Shown here: one piece after another, positions 53,060-64,000 of the stretch
Layout of the letters: the number at the start of each line of letters is the position of its first letter
Numbering within the stretch: position 1 is the first letter of the stretch
Source: Curvularia sp. ZM96
Lineage: Eukaryota; Ascomycota; Dothideomycetes; Pleosporales; Pleosporaceae
NCBI GenBank assembly: GCA_022457065.1
Contig: JAJGBQ010000006.1
Span: forward strand, 1,922,001-1,986,000
Direction of reading: 5' to 3'
Length of the DNA: 64,000 nt
Made by a program: the position numbers and the translations under genes
The notes under the pieces: model-generated
Told to the model about the DNA's origin: nothing
Database searches by the model: none
The model's input: only the letters and a program-made list of their open reading frames with translations

Positions 53060-54137
53060 GCGGGGTTCCGTCTTGTGTACAGTATGTTATTGTCGTTTTG
53101 GGTAAAGTTTAGTTTTTGGATTGGGTTTGTGGATGAGTAACTCAGGGCGAGGAAGAGAGAGTGTGTGAATCAGTAAGCCAGAGAGAGCGAGAGTGAGACA
53201 GGGTGATGGTAAAAAAAGATGGCGTTTATATACTCGATACCCGAAATATCCACTTTTTCCTCCCCTCGTCTTGTACTTTGTGTCTATGGGGCTGTGGTTT
53301 CTAGCAACGTGAGCATGCGAAAGTTGACAAGGACTAAGGATTTAACAAGAGATGGGTATTTTACGAAGCTACCTGACATACTATTCCAACTTGCAAAAAA
53401 AAAGAGTTCTCCAGACATGACCATATGTACACATCCCATATGTCTCACAGCAGAGAGAAAAACACAGCAGTCCTGAGCCATGGTGGTAAATCGTTGTTCG
53501 TAGTCCGACACACAGACTATCCATCACTACATGTTCGTGCCCACCACAGGTGTCCTCTGCTGTCCTCCCATCTCCTCCTCTCTCCTATGTATCTGCCGTT
53601 TCGTTCGTCTCAGAGGCCATATGTATGTGTGGGTAACTCTCCAAGCTACCGTGTCGCTTCCTCTCCCATGTGTCCAAAATCTCTAGCATAAAACCCTCGC
53701 GTCAATACAACAAAAAGGTATGGGAAACAGACGAAAAAAGAAAGAGACAAAGAAGTAGAGAGGAAGAAAAAGTATAAGAACCACACAAACGCCCCCATAT
53801 CTCACACGCCTTTTTCTCTACCCCCAAGGGCCGGGTTGGGGAGGGAATATGCAAAAAATGGGTTGATGCAATAAAAAGTAGAGGGGCCAAGTAAAAGCCC
53901 CAAGGCGTCGCAAAGTCGTTGATATGAGAGAAATGGGCATAGCGAGAAAGAATAAGGAAAATCATGCCTGCGGAAAACACCAGCACGCCGTGCCCGCCAA
54001 AAATAAACGTCGGCTGGAACCAAACAAGATTGACCCAAGGGACCTTTGTTGTACGTGGAGGGAGGGGGGAGGTGGAGAGCCGGATGTGGGTAATATGCGC
54101 GCAATTAGAAGAGCAAAGAAAAAACAAAACAGGTCGT
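53060..54137. other. Tail-to-tail spacer, no gene seen
   Basis: 3' ends of SNF12 and the kinase gene converge across 1.08 kb. ORFs on both strands lack family or splice support. Confidence 0.55.
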
Positions 54138-56190
54138 TCATGTGTTGCTGATGATGACTCGCGCGCCCTCTTTGCCCAGGACACCCCTCTCTTTGGCTTT
54201 GGGGCTCCTGTCCCGGCCCTTTTTGCGGCTGAGGAATCCGAGCATGCCAGATGGTTTCTCAGTCTGGGCGTTCTGTACAAGCGCGGAGCTCTGGTTAGCC
54301 ATCTCGGTCCATGAACCAGTCTCATTGAGAACTACCTGTACACCTCCGCCCATGCTTGTACTGCGTTGGGAGCCTCGCTGGCGGCTGTTCATGGGGCGGG
54401 AGAACGAGGGGGTTGGAACTTCGGAGCCGTCGGTGGGGAAAAAGTCGGCGTGCTCGCCGCGTTGCGATGTAGGCGAGTTGTTGTTTGCGGTGTGCTGCAG
54501 TACGCTCGTGGGAAGAGGGGGACTTCCATTGGGTGATTGTGTCGATCGTGCGGTCGTGGTGGAACGAGTGGGGTGCAGGTCGGTGTCTTGAGACCTTGTG
54601 TTGGCATGCGGGCGTCCATGCGAATCAACGTGGGACGGCACGGAGGTAGGACCGCGTTCGTGCTGACTGTGGTTGCTGGTTCGCGAGCCAGCTCCAGAGT
54701 CTTGCGGATCAATGACTGCTACGGCGGCGGGGGTTCGTTGGTCGCCAGCCGTGGTGTAGTTGAAAGGCTCAAACAGAGTCTCAATCATCTTGTGCAACTC
54801 GTCGGCGCGAATCTCCTGCTCCGTGGCATCTTCCTTGAGGGCTTCTCTAGGCTTTTGCCGGCGTGCGCGTGCTTCGAGCGGCGCTTCCTCGAGGAGCAAC
54901 TCCTCAAGGTCATATGTGGCATCGAAGTTGGTCTTATCGCTGGACGGAATGAAGATGGGCTCAATCTCCTTGCGCTCCAGCGCATAAAAGTCGATGGGCC
55001 GGAAGAAGGGATTATCGGTAAATGTCTCAAAGCCAATGGCGCCTATGCGTCTTGACCGGTCCTTCTCCAGCAGCGAGCTGATGGCATGTAAACAGGGCAT
55101 GGAGACGGGCGGGCTGGTCACTGGATAGGTGGGTTCTCCTTTGGAGATCTTAGCGGCGAGGGAATCGTGGCTGCTAGCCTCAAAGGGTCGCTTGTTGTAT
55201 ATGCACTCGTAGAAGAGCACGCCCAGGGACCACCAGTCGACTTCACATGAATAACCCTTGCCCTCATACACTTCGGGAGCCAGATAGGCGAGCGTGCCCG
55301 ACTTGCTGGTCAGTGGCTTGTGTGGTACGAAATCGGAGGCGACGTTCTGGCAGTGTCAGCACGAATCAAAGGGGAGGGGCATTGCAGCTAGGCTTACAAA
55401 ATCTGCTAGATGGACATGTCCTTCCGAGTCCAACAGCACGTTGTCTGGCTTGATATCTCGGTGCACGATGCCCTGCTGGTGTATGTAGCGGACTGCGCAG
55501 CCGAGCTCAGCTATCCAGAAGCGAACAGCTTCTTCTGTGAAGGTCTTTCGTGAAATGTGGAAGCGCAAATCGCCGCCGTTCATCAGATCTACAACAATGT
55601 ATCTGCCATTGGTCAGCTCCATGTCTCTAACGGAAAGGGGTTCCGGGGCCATACAGATATTCGATATCCTGAAAACTGTAGCGTAGATTGCAAAGAAAAG
55701 GGTGGTTCAGATGCTCGAGCATGCGGCGCTCGCGGATGATGTTGCGGACGCTTTCCGACCGTACGACTGTGACACCGGGTCAGCATGGCTTAATGGCCGC
55801 TAGCGTAGGACGAGCATGACGAACCTTCATCTTTTCGTATGTACTTGAGCGCAAACGTGAGGCCCGTATCTTTTCGCTCGACGATGCGCACCTTTCCGAA
55901 AGCGCCCTTGCCCACGACGCGCAGCAGACGGAAATGGTTGAGGTTCACTGGGGGATAGGTTAGTCTCGACGTTTGCAAGGTGCGAATGTGAATGCTCGAG
56001 GTGCGTCGGGCTGGCAGCAGTCGGCATGTTCAGTCGACGTGCAGATGGTTGGCTGGCGAGTTCGCTTTGTTTGCTCGGTTCTCTTCGCTCGGGGTCGGGC
56101 GTGGGCTCGCGCCTTGCCCATGTCCATGTGATAATTCATGTACGCACCTTGGTCGGTGAAAACGACGGGCTTGCCGTTGTTCTGACCCAT
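54138..56190 (-). CDS. AGC-group serine/threonine kinase, YANK/STK32 type, myristoylated
   Basis: Five exons (56190-56148, 55947-55825, 55766-55655, 55602-55398, 55346-54138), 563 aa. Exon 1 encodes only MGQNNGKPVVFTDQ, an N-myristoylation consensus (Gly2). Kinase motifs: VGKGAFGKV, FALKYIRK (Lys of subdomain II), HRDIKPDNV, then DFN in LADFNVASDF in place of DFG, and APE in AYLAPEVYEGKGYSCEVDWW. DFN is a known mark of the YANK/STK32 family, and ATP-metal binding is expected to persist. A 300-residue Ser/Thr-rich tail follows, unlike the short animal forms. Membrane-attached signalling kinase; targets unknown. First intron is 200 bp. Confidence 0.92.
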
Positions 56191-58254
56191 GAGGGGCTAC
56201 AATGGCGGACAGGCGGACGGGCAGGCAGATGGCAATGGATGTCTAGAGATGCATCAGGCGTGGGCGCAGGATGTCGGCGCAGGCTGGGGCGGCGTCGCGG
56301 TGGGGTGGAAGGGGACGGGACTGGGACGGGACTGGGACCAGGCGGGGGGTGAGTGAGGGATGCAGTCGGGACACGGGAGGAGTGCAAGGAAGGTCCGCGG
56401 GCAGGTGTGGAGGAGCGTCGGGGATTATTAAGGCCAGGCGCAAGCAAGCAGCAACAGGCAGAGCAGCTCGAGCAAGAAGTTGAAAGGAGGCCCGACAGGT
56501 TTGAAGACGCACGTTTGCAGGTCGTGGCCCAAGGCAGATTAGTGTCGGCAGCACTAGGGCGAGCCATGGCCGCGCATGGGTTACACGTTTTGAGTCGCAG
56601 TCGCACTTGCCCTGCCTGCAGAAATGGCAAGCGCGGCTGCTGCTGCCCTTAGTCATGGGCGTGGGCGCGCAGGGCCAGCCACAGCAGCCCTCGCCGTGTG
56701 CTTGCTCTACACCCATCCATCCATCCATCTCTCTCGCGGATCCACACAGCCGCCTGCAGCCGTCGCTACTACTACAACACCACACGAGCAGCCAGCAGGA
56801 CCCTCGCCGTGGCGGCGCCTGGACTGCCTGCATGCGGCCGCCGCCGGGGTCCCGCGAGCCTTCGTCGAGCGCCGCGCCAAGACGGTGAATGCTAATGGCC
56901 CCTGGCACGTCACGGGACCGCACGCGCCCCTATGCATCCGCGACAACGGCACACACGACGTCGCCCTACCCAGCCTGCGAGGCCGGTGCGACGACTACCT
57001 GCCATGCTCCCGTCCCGATCTGCACGCGCCTGCAGGCCTTTGAGACAAGACACATGCCGCATCCTTTCCCTTGGATATCACGCTCCTCATCTCATCTCAC
57101 ACCCACCCGCAGACGGGCTGCGACTGGACCGCACTGGGCTGGACAAGGCTCCGCGCCCTGTGGCTAGCCCCCAACGCCCGCAGCCGGCCATGGCCAACGC
57201 CCTCTGCCAAAACCAACCTACCCACTACTTCTGACGCCGGCTCCCATACATCTCGCCGATATTGTCCCCTCCCATCTAGGGCTGAGTGGAGTAAGGCCCG
57301 ATTGGGTCCTGTCAAGCTTCCAAACTGCTTCCATTTGCCTTCTTCTCTTCCACCCCCCACAGACGTGCCATACACGACGCATTCTAAGGTTGCGCGCCAC
57401 CAGGCCGTCTGCTCAGCTCTACCAGAGTCTCGTCACGAGGTCCCTCACCGTAAGCTCTTAGCCCACGGCTGTGTCGGAGCATACCCAGGGCACGGCTCTT
57501 TGGCCGTGCCGTCCGCCCGTCTCTTCTGGATGACAGTACGTCGACGTCGACAAGATAGCGTCCCTGGCTTGTCAAGCTTCAGATGCTCCAGAACACGTCG
57601 TCTTGGCTCGCCTTGCCTTCCGCACGCCTTCTCCGCAAGGACCTGCGCTAGTCGGTGGCCCCTAGCCCCTTCAGCCCACCTCTGCACTGTCGTCTTGTCT
57701 CAACGCTACTGCTACCCTCGCCGGAACAGTCGCCACCGCCGAACATTTTTCTCCTGCTGCAAAAACTCTGCGCCCACGCCTTTCGGTCCGCGAATCCACT
57801 CCAAACCACACCTGCTGGTGTTCTTGCCTGTTTGGGCTAACCAAGCCCAACGCCCACTTGCATCACATCTCAACACGCTCCCTGCCGCAACCCCGAACCA
57901 GAAACATTTCTGTGCATGACGTTCGCTCTGTGCTTTGCCCGTTACACATGTTCTCTTTGCGTCCCTGTTTGACCGAACTCCGCCCGATCTCATGGGAGCT
58001 GGAACACTTCTCTGACACCTTCTAGAAGACGTCCCCTTTTCACTTGCAGACGGCCAACCATCATGTACTACGTACGTACGACAACTGGCCGCGTGTGCAG
58101 CTGTGTACTTGCACAGGTTCAGCCTCTTGTCCGTCACCCGTGCTGCTAACTTTAATCCTATATACGATGTTCAGGATCGACCCTAGGTGCGCTATATGTA
58201 TCCACTACAAAACTAACTGCCTGCCGGAACCCACTACGTGGTTCCGCGGAGCTG

Positions 58255-58285
<31 letters not shown>

Positions 58286-59791
58286 GACATACCCCAACGC
58301 CCCCTATACTCAGTTGCGCCACAGCCCGCACTGTAATGTGATCAGCCACCAAGCACATGGCAACCTCGGCTCCTCACTGCCCATGCTGCAGCCACAAGCA
58401 TGTTATTTCGCAGTTCTCTTCGGGTGCTGTGGTGCCCCAGTGGCTGTCGTTCGCTTCGACCCAATCCTCTGGATTCAGCCTCGTCTGCGTCTGCTGCGTC
58501 AAACGAGCATGGCTTGTGGCCAGTCTCAGCAATGTCTCCGTCCAACACGTTTTTGCAACCCCGTTGCTCAACAGCAGAGTTTTCAAGCTGCAATGGTGTG
58601 ATGTTGGTGATTTCTGGCTTACTGTCAATTTCTTGAATGGGCACCATTGGTTCCTTCACCTGCAGCTTGCGTCACAGCCTTGCTCTGATACCGATGTTGC
58701 ACAACATATTACTGGCTACCACGTCAAAGTAGATCATAGGCGACTATACGCCATTAATGCCCCGTGTTGCATCTCGACACCTTTCCCACTTGAGACGGCT
58801 GTCGCTAACCCCCAGGCTCAGTCCCCACTATGCAGTCTATAGTTAGCGTCCCCGGAACGACACCCACAGGAGCCTTTCATACGCGAGAGCCTAACCCGCA
58901 AGCCGCAAGCCGCAAGCCTTCGGGAATAGTGGCTCCGATAGGGTTTCTGCACGCAACATGGTCAATTGATTTCCGTGGCCATCACCACGGCCACAGTCGC
59001 GAGCTGAACGGATGTCGACAGCCGAACCTGTTATCAAGGGCAGTAAGATACTCCCTTGGCGGCTGCCGATCCATGTGAGATGGAGCCCCTGCCTTAGACC
59101 ACACCACGTTTGCCTGGATGCACGTAAGATGGCCCAAATATCCCCGGGAAACACGCGTTCCATGGAACACAGCAGGAGTGCAATCCTGGTGTGCCACGAG
59201 CAAGCAGCATGTCGTATACACACCATTGGAAGAGCGCCCCCACACTAATCTCTGTACAACCATCTGGGGTATTGAGGAGCGGTGTGTGTGTGTGCGTGTG
59301 TGTGTCGTGTTGTGATACTGTAGTGCCGTGCTGGGGTAGGGCATGGGTAAGCGCTGATATTTGCCCACTTTGGTAACAATGCTAAAGGCGTTGGTTGGGC
59401 ATCCATCCAGAAGCCACAAAACAAAGTATCCTGTGTAGAAGCATGTGAATGTCTTGATTTCACATACGTACACTCCTCCGAAGCTAGTCGGTAGAGTTGC
59501 CGATCCGTACCCGTTTTGTAGGTTAGGAGGAGAGCTGAAAGCATCTGCTCTACTCACTGAATCAGAATGTTGTTTTTACCGTCACAATTACAGCATGAGA
59601 TGTCTCACTAAACCTCGTAGTCCTTGATCATTCCATCCGCTTGGTCTGGCTTTTTGTGTATGTACAAACGTGGCCGGCGTGTATTAGTAACAATTAGACC
59701 ATACTACCCTTTCGTCTACTACATTTTCTAAGTACACTTTCTAAATTGCAAGAACAAACATACACTGCATTCGTGTCTGCCACGTCAAATC
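56191..59791. other. 3.6 kb without a supported gene
   Basis: GC- and C-rich, with several long open frames (for example 57071-57919, plus) that overlap on both strands and have Ser/Pro/Arg/His-rich low-complexity translations, so are likely spurious. Microsatellites: (CCAT)n near 56713, (CTA)10 at 58255-58284, (TG)n at 59282-59307. The promoter and 5' leader of the kinase lie at its left edge. Confidence 0.5.
58255..58284. repeat. (CTA)10 trinucleotide microsatellite
   Basis: Perfect CTA units in non-coding DNA. Confidence 0.9.
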
Positions 59792-60601
59792 CTAGGACAA
59801 CATGATGGCGTGTTTTCCGAGGGGAAAAGAAATCGCCACAGGGAGGCCTAAAAAGCAATTCAAGGCAGTGGTCCACTTATGCCTAGACCTTCTGTCTTTT
59901 CTGCCTCGTCGAGAGTGCCCTGTGCTCTCGCTAGAGATCATCAGTATAACCTCCACTTGACGTCTGTCCAGGAGCGCGGCAATCCGAGCCGGTAATGCTT
60001 TGCGTGCGTCAGAGCATGAATCGATTGGCTCAGCATCACCTAACTGTTCTACTAGGAGTTCATTTTTCTTTTTCACATCTTGACCGACATTCTCTGCGTG
60101 GCGGAGAAAGTAGAATAATTCATGATACAAGACTCAAAGATAAGAAAGGTCCCGGGTATGCTATGTCGTAGTGAGTATGGGAAATTCCGTCCGAGTCATA
60201 CTCGCCAAGGATTCGCTGCGTTTCTTTGTGAATGGCCAACCGTTCTGGATAACGTTTGGTTGATTCATGCATGGCAAACAAAATAAACTCCGATACTATC
60301 GCTGACTCGTATTGTTCATCTCATGATCCAGAGCAATCTGATAAACGCGTATATCGATGGGGTCTGAAAAACTGCCGGAAATGAGCTCAACGCAATCCCA
60401 CCACTGATTCAACCTAATCAGCCATGCAGTTGTCACAGTGCGAGTCGCTTGGCCGTTCTGCATGACTAAAGTAGAGTGCACATGCAACGGGTGATTGTCT
60501 GGTCTAGGACCCCTCGGTTCGGCAGGTACGCTAAGGGACCGCCCGAGCTCCAGAACGTCGTCGCTCCAGCCCAGCGTCATCACGGACAGGACACAATGCA
60601 C
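59792..60601 (-). pseudogene. Possible frameshifted gene or pseudogene, unrecognised
   Basis: Three coding-looking pieces in different frames. Piece A (60601-60299) includes TAWLIRLNQWWDCVELISG and ends NNTSQR plus stop. Piece B overlaps it in another frame: DEQYESAIVSEFILFAMHES then KRYPERLAIHKETQ, to about 60130. Piece C (about 60085-59792) holds VGQDVKKKNELLVEQLGDAE. A and B meet with no GT-AG pair I can find, suggesting a frameshift near 60322. B to C can be joined by a 40-bp GT...AG stretch in phase. Piece A starts only 29 bp from the TAPT1-like start on the other strand. I recognise no family. Confidence 0.35.
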
Positions 60602-60629
60602 TCACAAAGAGACGCCAGCTCTGTGCGCC

Positions 60630-63582
60630 ATGAACGGAGCAGACACACGGACCCCCGGTGAATTGAACACGAAGGAACAGTCGCTGCCCACACCGACGCC
60701 GTCACCAGAACCAGAACTAGACGATGCAGCACCTCCGGGCCGTCACCGCAACCATGACGAAGCGAAAGACGATACGCTGCAGAGCATAGCAAACGGGGCC
60801 AAGGAGGAGACCAGTAGTGCTGTTGGCTCCAATGCGACGAGCAGGAGACCCAGCGCCCACGAAGAGGCCATTCTGTCCGACACCAGCGAGAAGATTCGGC
60901 CCATCAAGCGTCCTGGTGATGGGCGGAGGAAGAGCAGCGTATCAGACCATGACAAAATGCTCAAGCTCAGCCCGAGGCAAATTCACGAGCTCACCAGTGA
61001 GCCCGCGAGCATCCCCGTGCGGGCGGCGACGCCCATTATTGAGGACGAGCTCGAGGACGCAACACCACTAGAAGCCATGGACGATCAGGGCAACAACAAG
61101 TCACAGAGCTCGGTTCTGGAGCCGCCGATAGAGTTCAATGATACGAAGCGCGATTCAAAAAAGGACCGGGGTTCCAGAGGTCGTGAGCTGAGCCAAGAAA
61201 AAGAGACACTTGTCATCAAGACACCTTCTACCGAGTTGCGTAATGGCCGGCCGATGCCTCTGTCGCGATCCGTTACTACGCCTGCGCTTGTGCAGAGAAC
61301 GACATCGCGTTCACGTTCAAGAGCACACACACATACGAAAGAAGCAGAGGGACGGAGGCAGAGTAGGCATGTGCCTCCACCGCTGGACATGCAACACAAG
61401 GAGGAGGCATCCAAGGGTACCGAACGACACCGGGAGTCGCGCGACATGCGTGATCATGTCTCGCCAATCGCTCTCCCTTTGCCTCCAATGTCAATGCCTA
61501 CTTTTCTCTCGCTCGAACTTTCTGCGAGCCGTCCTTCTCCGTTGTACATTTACCGGCCTGCTACTACGGAGTTTCCTTATGAATCCTCCGAGATCAAGTA
61601 CGAGCGCTTGCTCAACTTCTTGAAGATACCTTTGAAGATTGAAATCATACTCGGGTTCGGTGCCTTTGCTTGTCTGGATGCCTGGATGCACGTCTTGACC
61701 ATCCTCCCATTACGCTTTCTACTCGCCATTGCCATTCTGATCAAGTGGTGGGGCTCAGTGATTGTAAAAGAATTTCGGGATCTCTGGGCTTTTGTTTATA
61801 ATGGTCTGCCGCGCGTGTGGCAACGGAGAAAGCACGCTGATGGGCCTACGCCTCTCGCTACGCCAGCTGAGGAAGACCCGCCATCCATGTCGCGGAAGAC
61901 ATCTTCATCGACAGTGCCTTCTGCTACCTCGACAGCTAGACAAGATCCTCGCGCAGCAACAAGCTTCACATTTCCAGACCTGAAAGAACTGAAAGAGTTG
62001 AAAGCACGGCGACCTCGGAACTCGCGATTTCGTCATCGCCGTACCAAGTCGACGCCGTCTACGCTCCAGCCAAGCCACAAGGCGGACATGCTAAAAGGTC
62101 TGCTGGTGATTGCTAGTTGCTTTGTCCTAATGCGTTTCGATGCGAGTCGCATGTACCATGGCATTCGCGGGCAGTCGGCTATCAAGCTCTATGTCATCTA
62201 CAACGTTCTCGAAGTCTGTGACCGCCTTTTGTCTGCCATGGGCCAGGACGTCCTCGAGTGCCTTTTCTCTCGGGAGACTCTTGATCGAAACCCTGACGGC
62301 AGAAGCAAAGTCCTTCGTCCACTTGCCATGTTCTCGCTCGCTCTTGTGTATACCGTGGCCCATGCGACCGCTCTCTTCTACCAGGTCATTACACTAAACG
62401 TGGCAGTCAACTCGTACTCGAATGCCTTGCTGACACTGTTGATGTCCAACCAGTTTGTAGAGATCAAGGGCACTGTGTTCAAGAAGTTTGAGAAGGAGAA
62501 TCTGTTTCAGATTACCTGCGCAGACATAGTCGAGCGCTTCCAGCTGTGGCTCATGCTCCTCATCATTGCCATGCGCAACGTCGTCGAAGTGGGTGGTCTC
62601 AGTATCCAGAGCAGCGAGACTTCGTGGACGGCTATGTTTACGGGATCTGCTAATGCTTCGACTGGAACTGCGTTCAAGGCCTCGAGCATCATACCCATGA
62701 GCTTCACCATCTTCCCAAAGTATATTGCCCAAGTGCTCAACCCGTTCTTGTTGGTGCTGGGCAGCGAGATGTTTGTCGACTGGCTCAAACATGCGTATAT
62801 CACAAAGTTCAACCAGTACAAGCCTGAGGTGTACAGCAAATTTCTCGATGTACTAGCAAAGGACTACTATTCGAATGTAAGAGCTCTACAAACCACATTT
62901 CATTTAGACACCTGGACCAACTAACGATACACAGGCCTTTGCCGACGCAGACTTAACACGACGACTGGGCCTCCCCGTCATACCACTCTCCTGCCTCTTC
63001 GTGCGCGCCGCAATCCAAACCTACCACATGTTCATCGCCCTCCACATGCCAGCGCCCCTTCACGCAACCACGACCTCCCTCACCGAAGACGCCAGCTCCT
63101 CGCCCGCCACCACTGCCGCCCTCGCACACATCGACCACGTCTTCCGCCGCGCCCTCGGCCGCTCCTCGTTCGGCGCCGGCCTCGCCTCCAAACCATGGTA
63201 CCACCCCTTTTCCTACACGCTCGACGACGTCATTGCCGCCTCAACCATGCTCCTCGTCTTCCTCGTCATCTACCTCATCCTCCTCGCTTTCAAACTCCTG
63301 CTCGGCATGATGCTTTTATCTGTCAGTCGAAACCGGTACCACGGGATGCAGGAGCGCGAGAAAATGAACGTAGAAACGGGAGGAAAGCGTATAGGCGGAT
63401 GGGGCGTTGTGGATGTGGATGAGGAGAAGAGGAAAGTCATATATGAGGATGATCCGGAGGCCCTAAAGAGGTTGAGGGAGAGGGACGAGAAGAATAGGAG
63501 GAAGGAGGCAGAGGAGAGGGAGAGGGGGACTGGGTTCGGGCATGTGAGTCGGTATGCGATGGTTGCGAAGAGGATCTGGTAG
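60630..63582 (+). CDS. TAPT1/Emp65-family ER membrane protein
   Basis: Exons 60630-62876 and 62935-63582 join as DYYSN|AFADADLTRRLG, 964 aa. The N-terminal 330 residues are disordered and Ser/Arg/Glu-rich. Then comes the conserved DUF747/TAPT1 core: YERLLNFLKIPLKIEIILG, KADMLKGLLVIASCFVLMRF, GQSAIKLYVIYNVLEVCDRL, FSRETLDRNPDGR and LLTLLMSNQFVEIKGTVFKK, with about six membrane helices. The basic C-terminus is cytosolic. In yeast Emp65 works with Slp1 in ER protein folding and quality control. An in-frame ATG at 60495 would lengthen it by 45 residues; I prefer 60630. Confidence 0.9.
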
Positions 63583-64000
63583 TGTGGGTGTTGCTTGTTT
63601 ATAAGAAAGGGAAGTTTGGGTGTAGGGTTGTAGAGACTAGGAAATGATTAGAATGGATAGATTAGTCCTTTTTAAGAAGATGGAACCTAGAGTCATCTCG
63701 TCAAACGTCCCTATGCCCTGATCATTTTAACATCTCCCCTTGTTAATGACAATACACGGTTTTCCACATCCACAAGTCATGAAAAGAAGAATGTTCATCT
63801 CCTGCTTCCCCCCCCCCGTCATTTTCTACACAAACTTCACTCTGCAGTAATTTGGCCTTACTGCTGTACCAAATCCCTCTCTCCCTTCTCCTTTTCCCAA
63901 CACCGTTATATTTACACACACTTTTTTCCCTTCCCCATTCTTCTTCTCTCCCACTAACTGCTCCTCCTAGGAAGAAAACAATAAACAATAAACCGTCATG
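63583..64000. other. 3' flank of the TAPT1-like gene, no gene seen
   Basis: C-rich and T-rich runs to the window edge (poly-C near 63809). An 81-codon minus-strand ORF has no support. Confidence 0.5.

Noticed and set aside
57071..57919. 282-codon plus-strand ORF in the 56-60 kb gap
   Set aside because: Low-complexity Ser/Pro/Arg/His translation, competing ORFs on both strands, no motif or splice signals of note.
1..64000. tRNA or rRNA genes and intact transposons
   Set aside because: Scanned by eye for tRNA B-box (GGTTCRANNCC) and transposase or reverse-transcriptase motifs; none seen. A profile search would be needed to exclude them.

Overview
The window looks like nuclear DNA of a filamentous ascomycete. 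Nearly every gene has 0-4 short introns (mostly 45-80 bp) with GTNNGT donors and CTNAC-like branch sites. The gene set is Pezizomycotina-typical: nuclear-encoded complex I 30 kDa subunit, Spb4, Snf12, Not4, Ssu1/TDT transporter, DUF1349 protein. I think Dothideomycetes, possibly Pleosporales, but that rests on general impression and not on a marker I can prove. Splice models below were built by hand. For each multi-exon gene presented as an intact CDS the exon lengths sum to a multiple of three and family motifs run across the junctions; the possible pseudogene at 59.8-60.6 kb and the small 16.6 kb gene are less certain.

Layout. 0-6 kb: a secreted type-B carboxylesterase, a 2-oxoglutarate/Fe(II) oxygenase and the GDP-mannose pyrophosphorylase alpha-type subunit. 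6-12 kb: the CCR4-NOT ubiquitin ligase NOT4, with a large downstream ORF that is probably its alternative long 3' exon. 12-23 kb: complex I 30 kDa subunit, a DUF1349 protein, an unrecognised 321-aa protein, a possible tiny secreted protein, a TLC-domain membrane protein, mitochondrial seryl-tRNA synthetase and a BTB protein. 24.7-29.2 kb: an AT-richer, gene-poor accessory block with four tandem, strongly diverged small secreted eight-cysteine proteins plus two decayed pieces. 29.5-38.6 kb: a UBE2G-type E2, CTP-dependent diacylglycerol kinase, Spb4 helicase, an F-box-like protein and an Ssu1/TDT transporter. 38.8-46 kb: a secreted Gln-rich hexapeptide-repeat protein, a large membrane protein of unknown function and a secreted aldose 1-epimerase. 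47-56 kb: a PAH-like/zinc-finger nuclear protein, an amidohydrolase, the SWI/SNF subunit Snf12 and a YANK (STK32)-type kinase with an N-myristoylation signal. 56-64 kb: a long gene-free interval, a possible frameshifted gene, and a TAPT1/Emp65-family ER membrane protein.

Most of the window is single-copy housekeeping DNA with no shared pathway. The exception is the 24.7-29.2 kb cluster. Its four genes share a signal peptide, a C-CC-C-C-CC-C cysteine order with hydrophobin-like spacing, and one phase-1 intron between Cys4 and Cys5, with little other sequence identity. An in-frame fossil of a second exon 2 lies directly after the stop of the second gene. This is the best candidate for an undescribed, fast-evolving secreted protein family. 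No tRNA, rRNA, CRISPR array or intact transposon was recognised.
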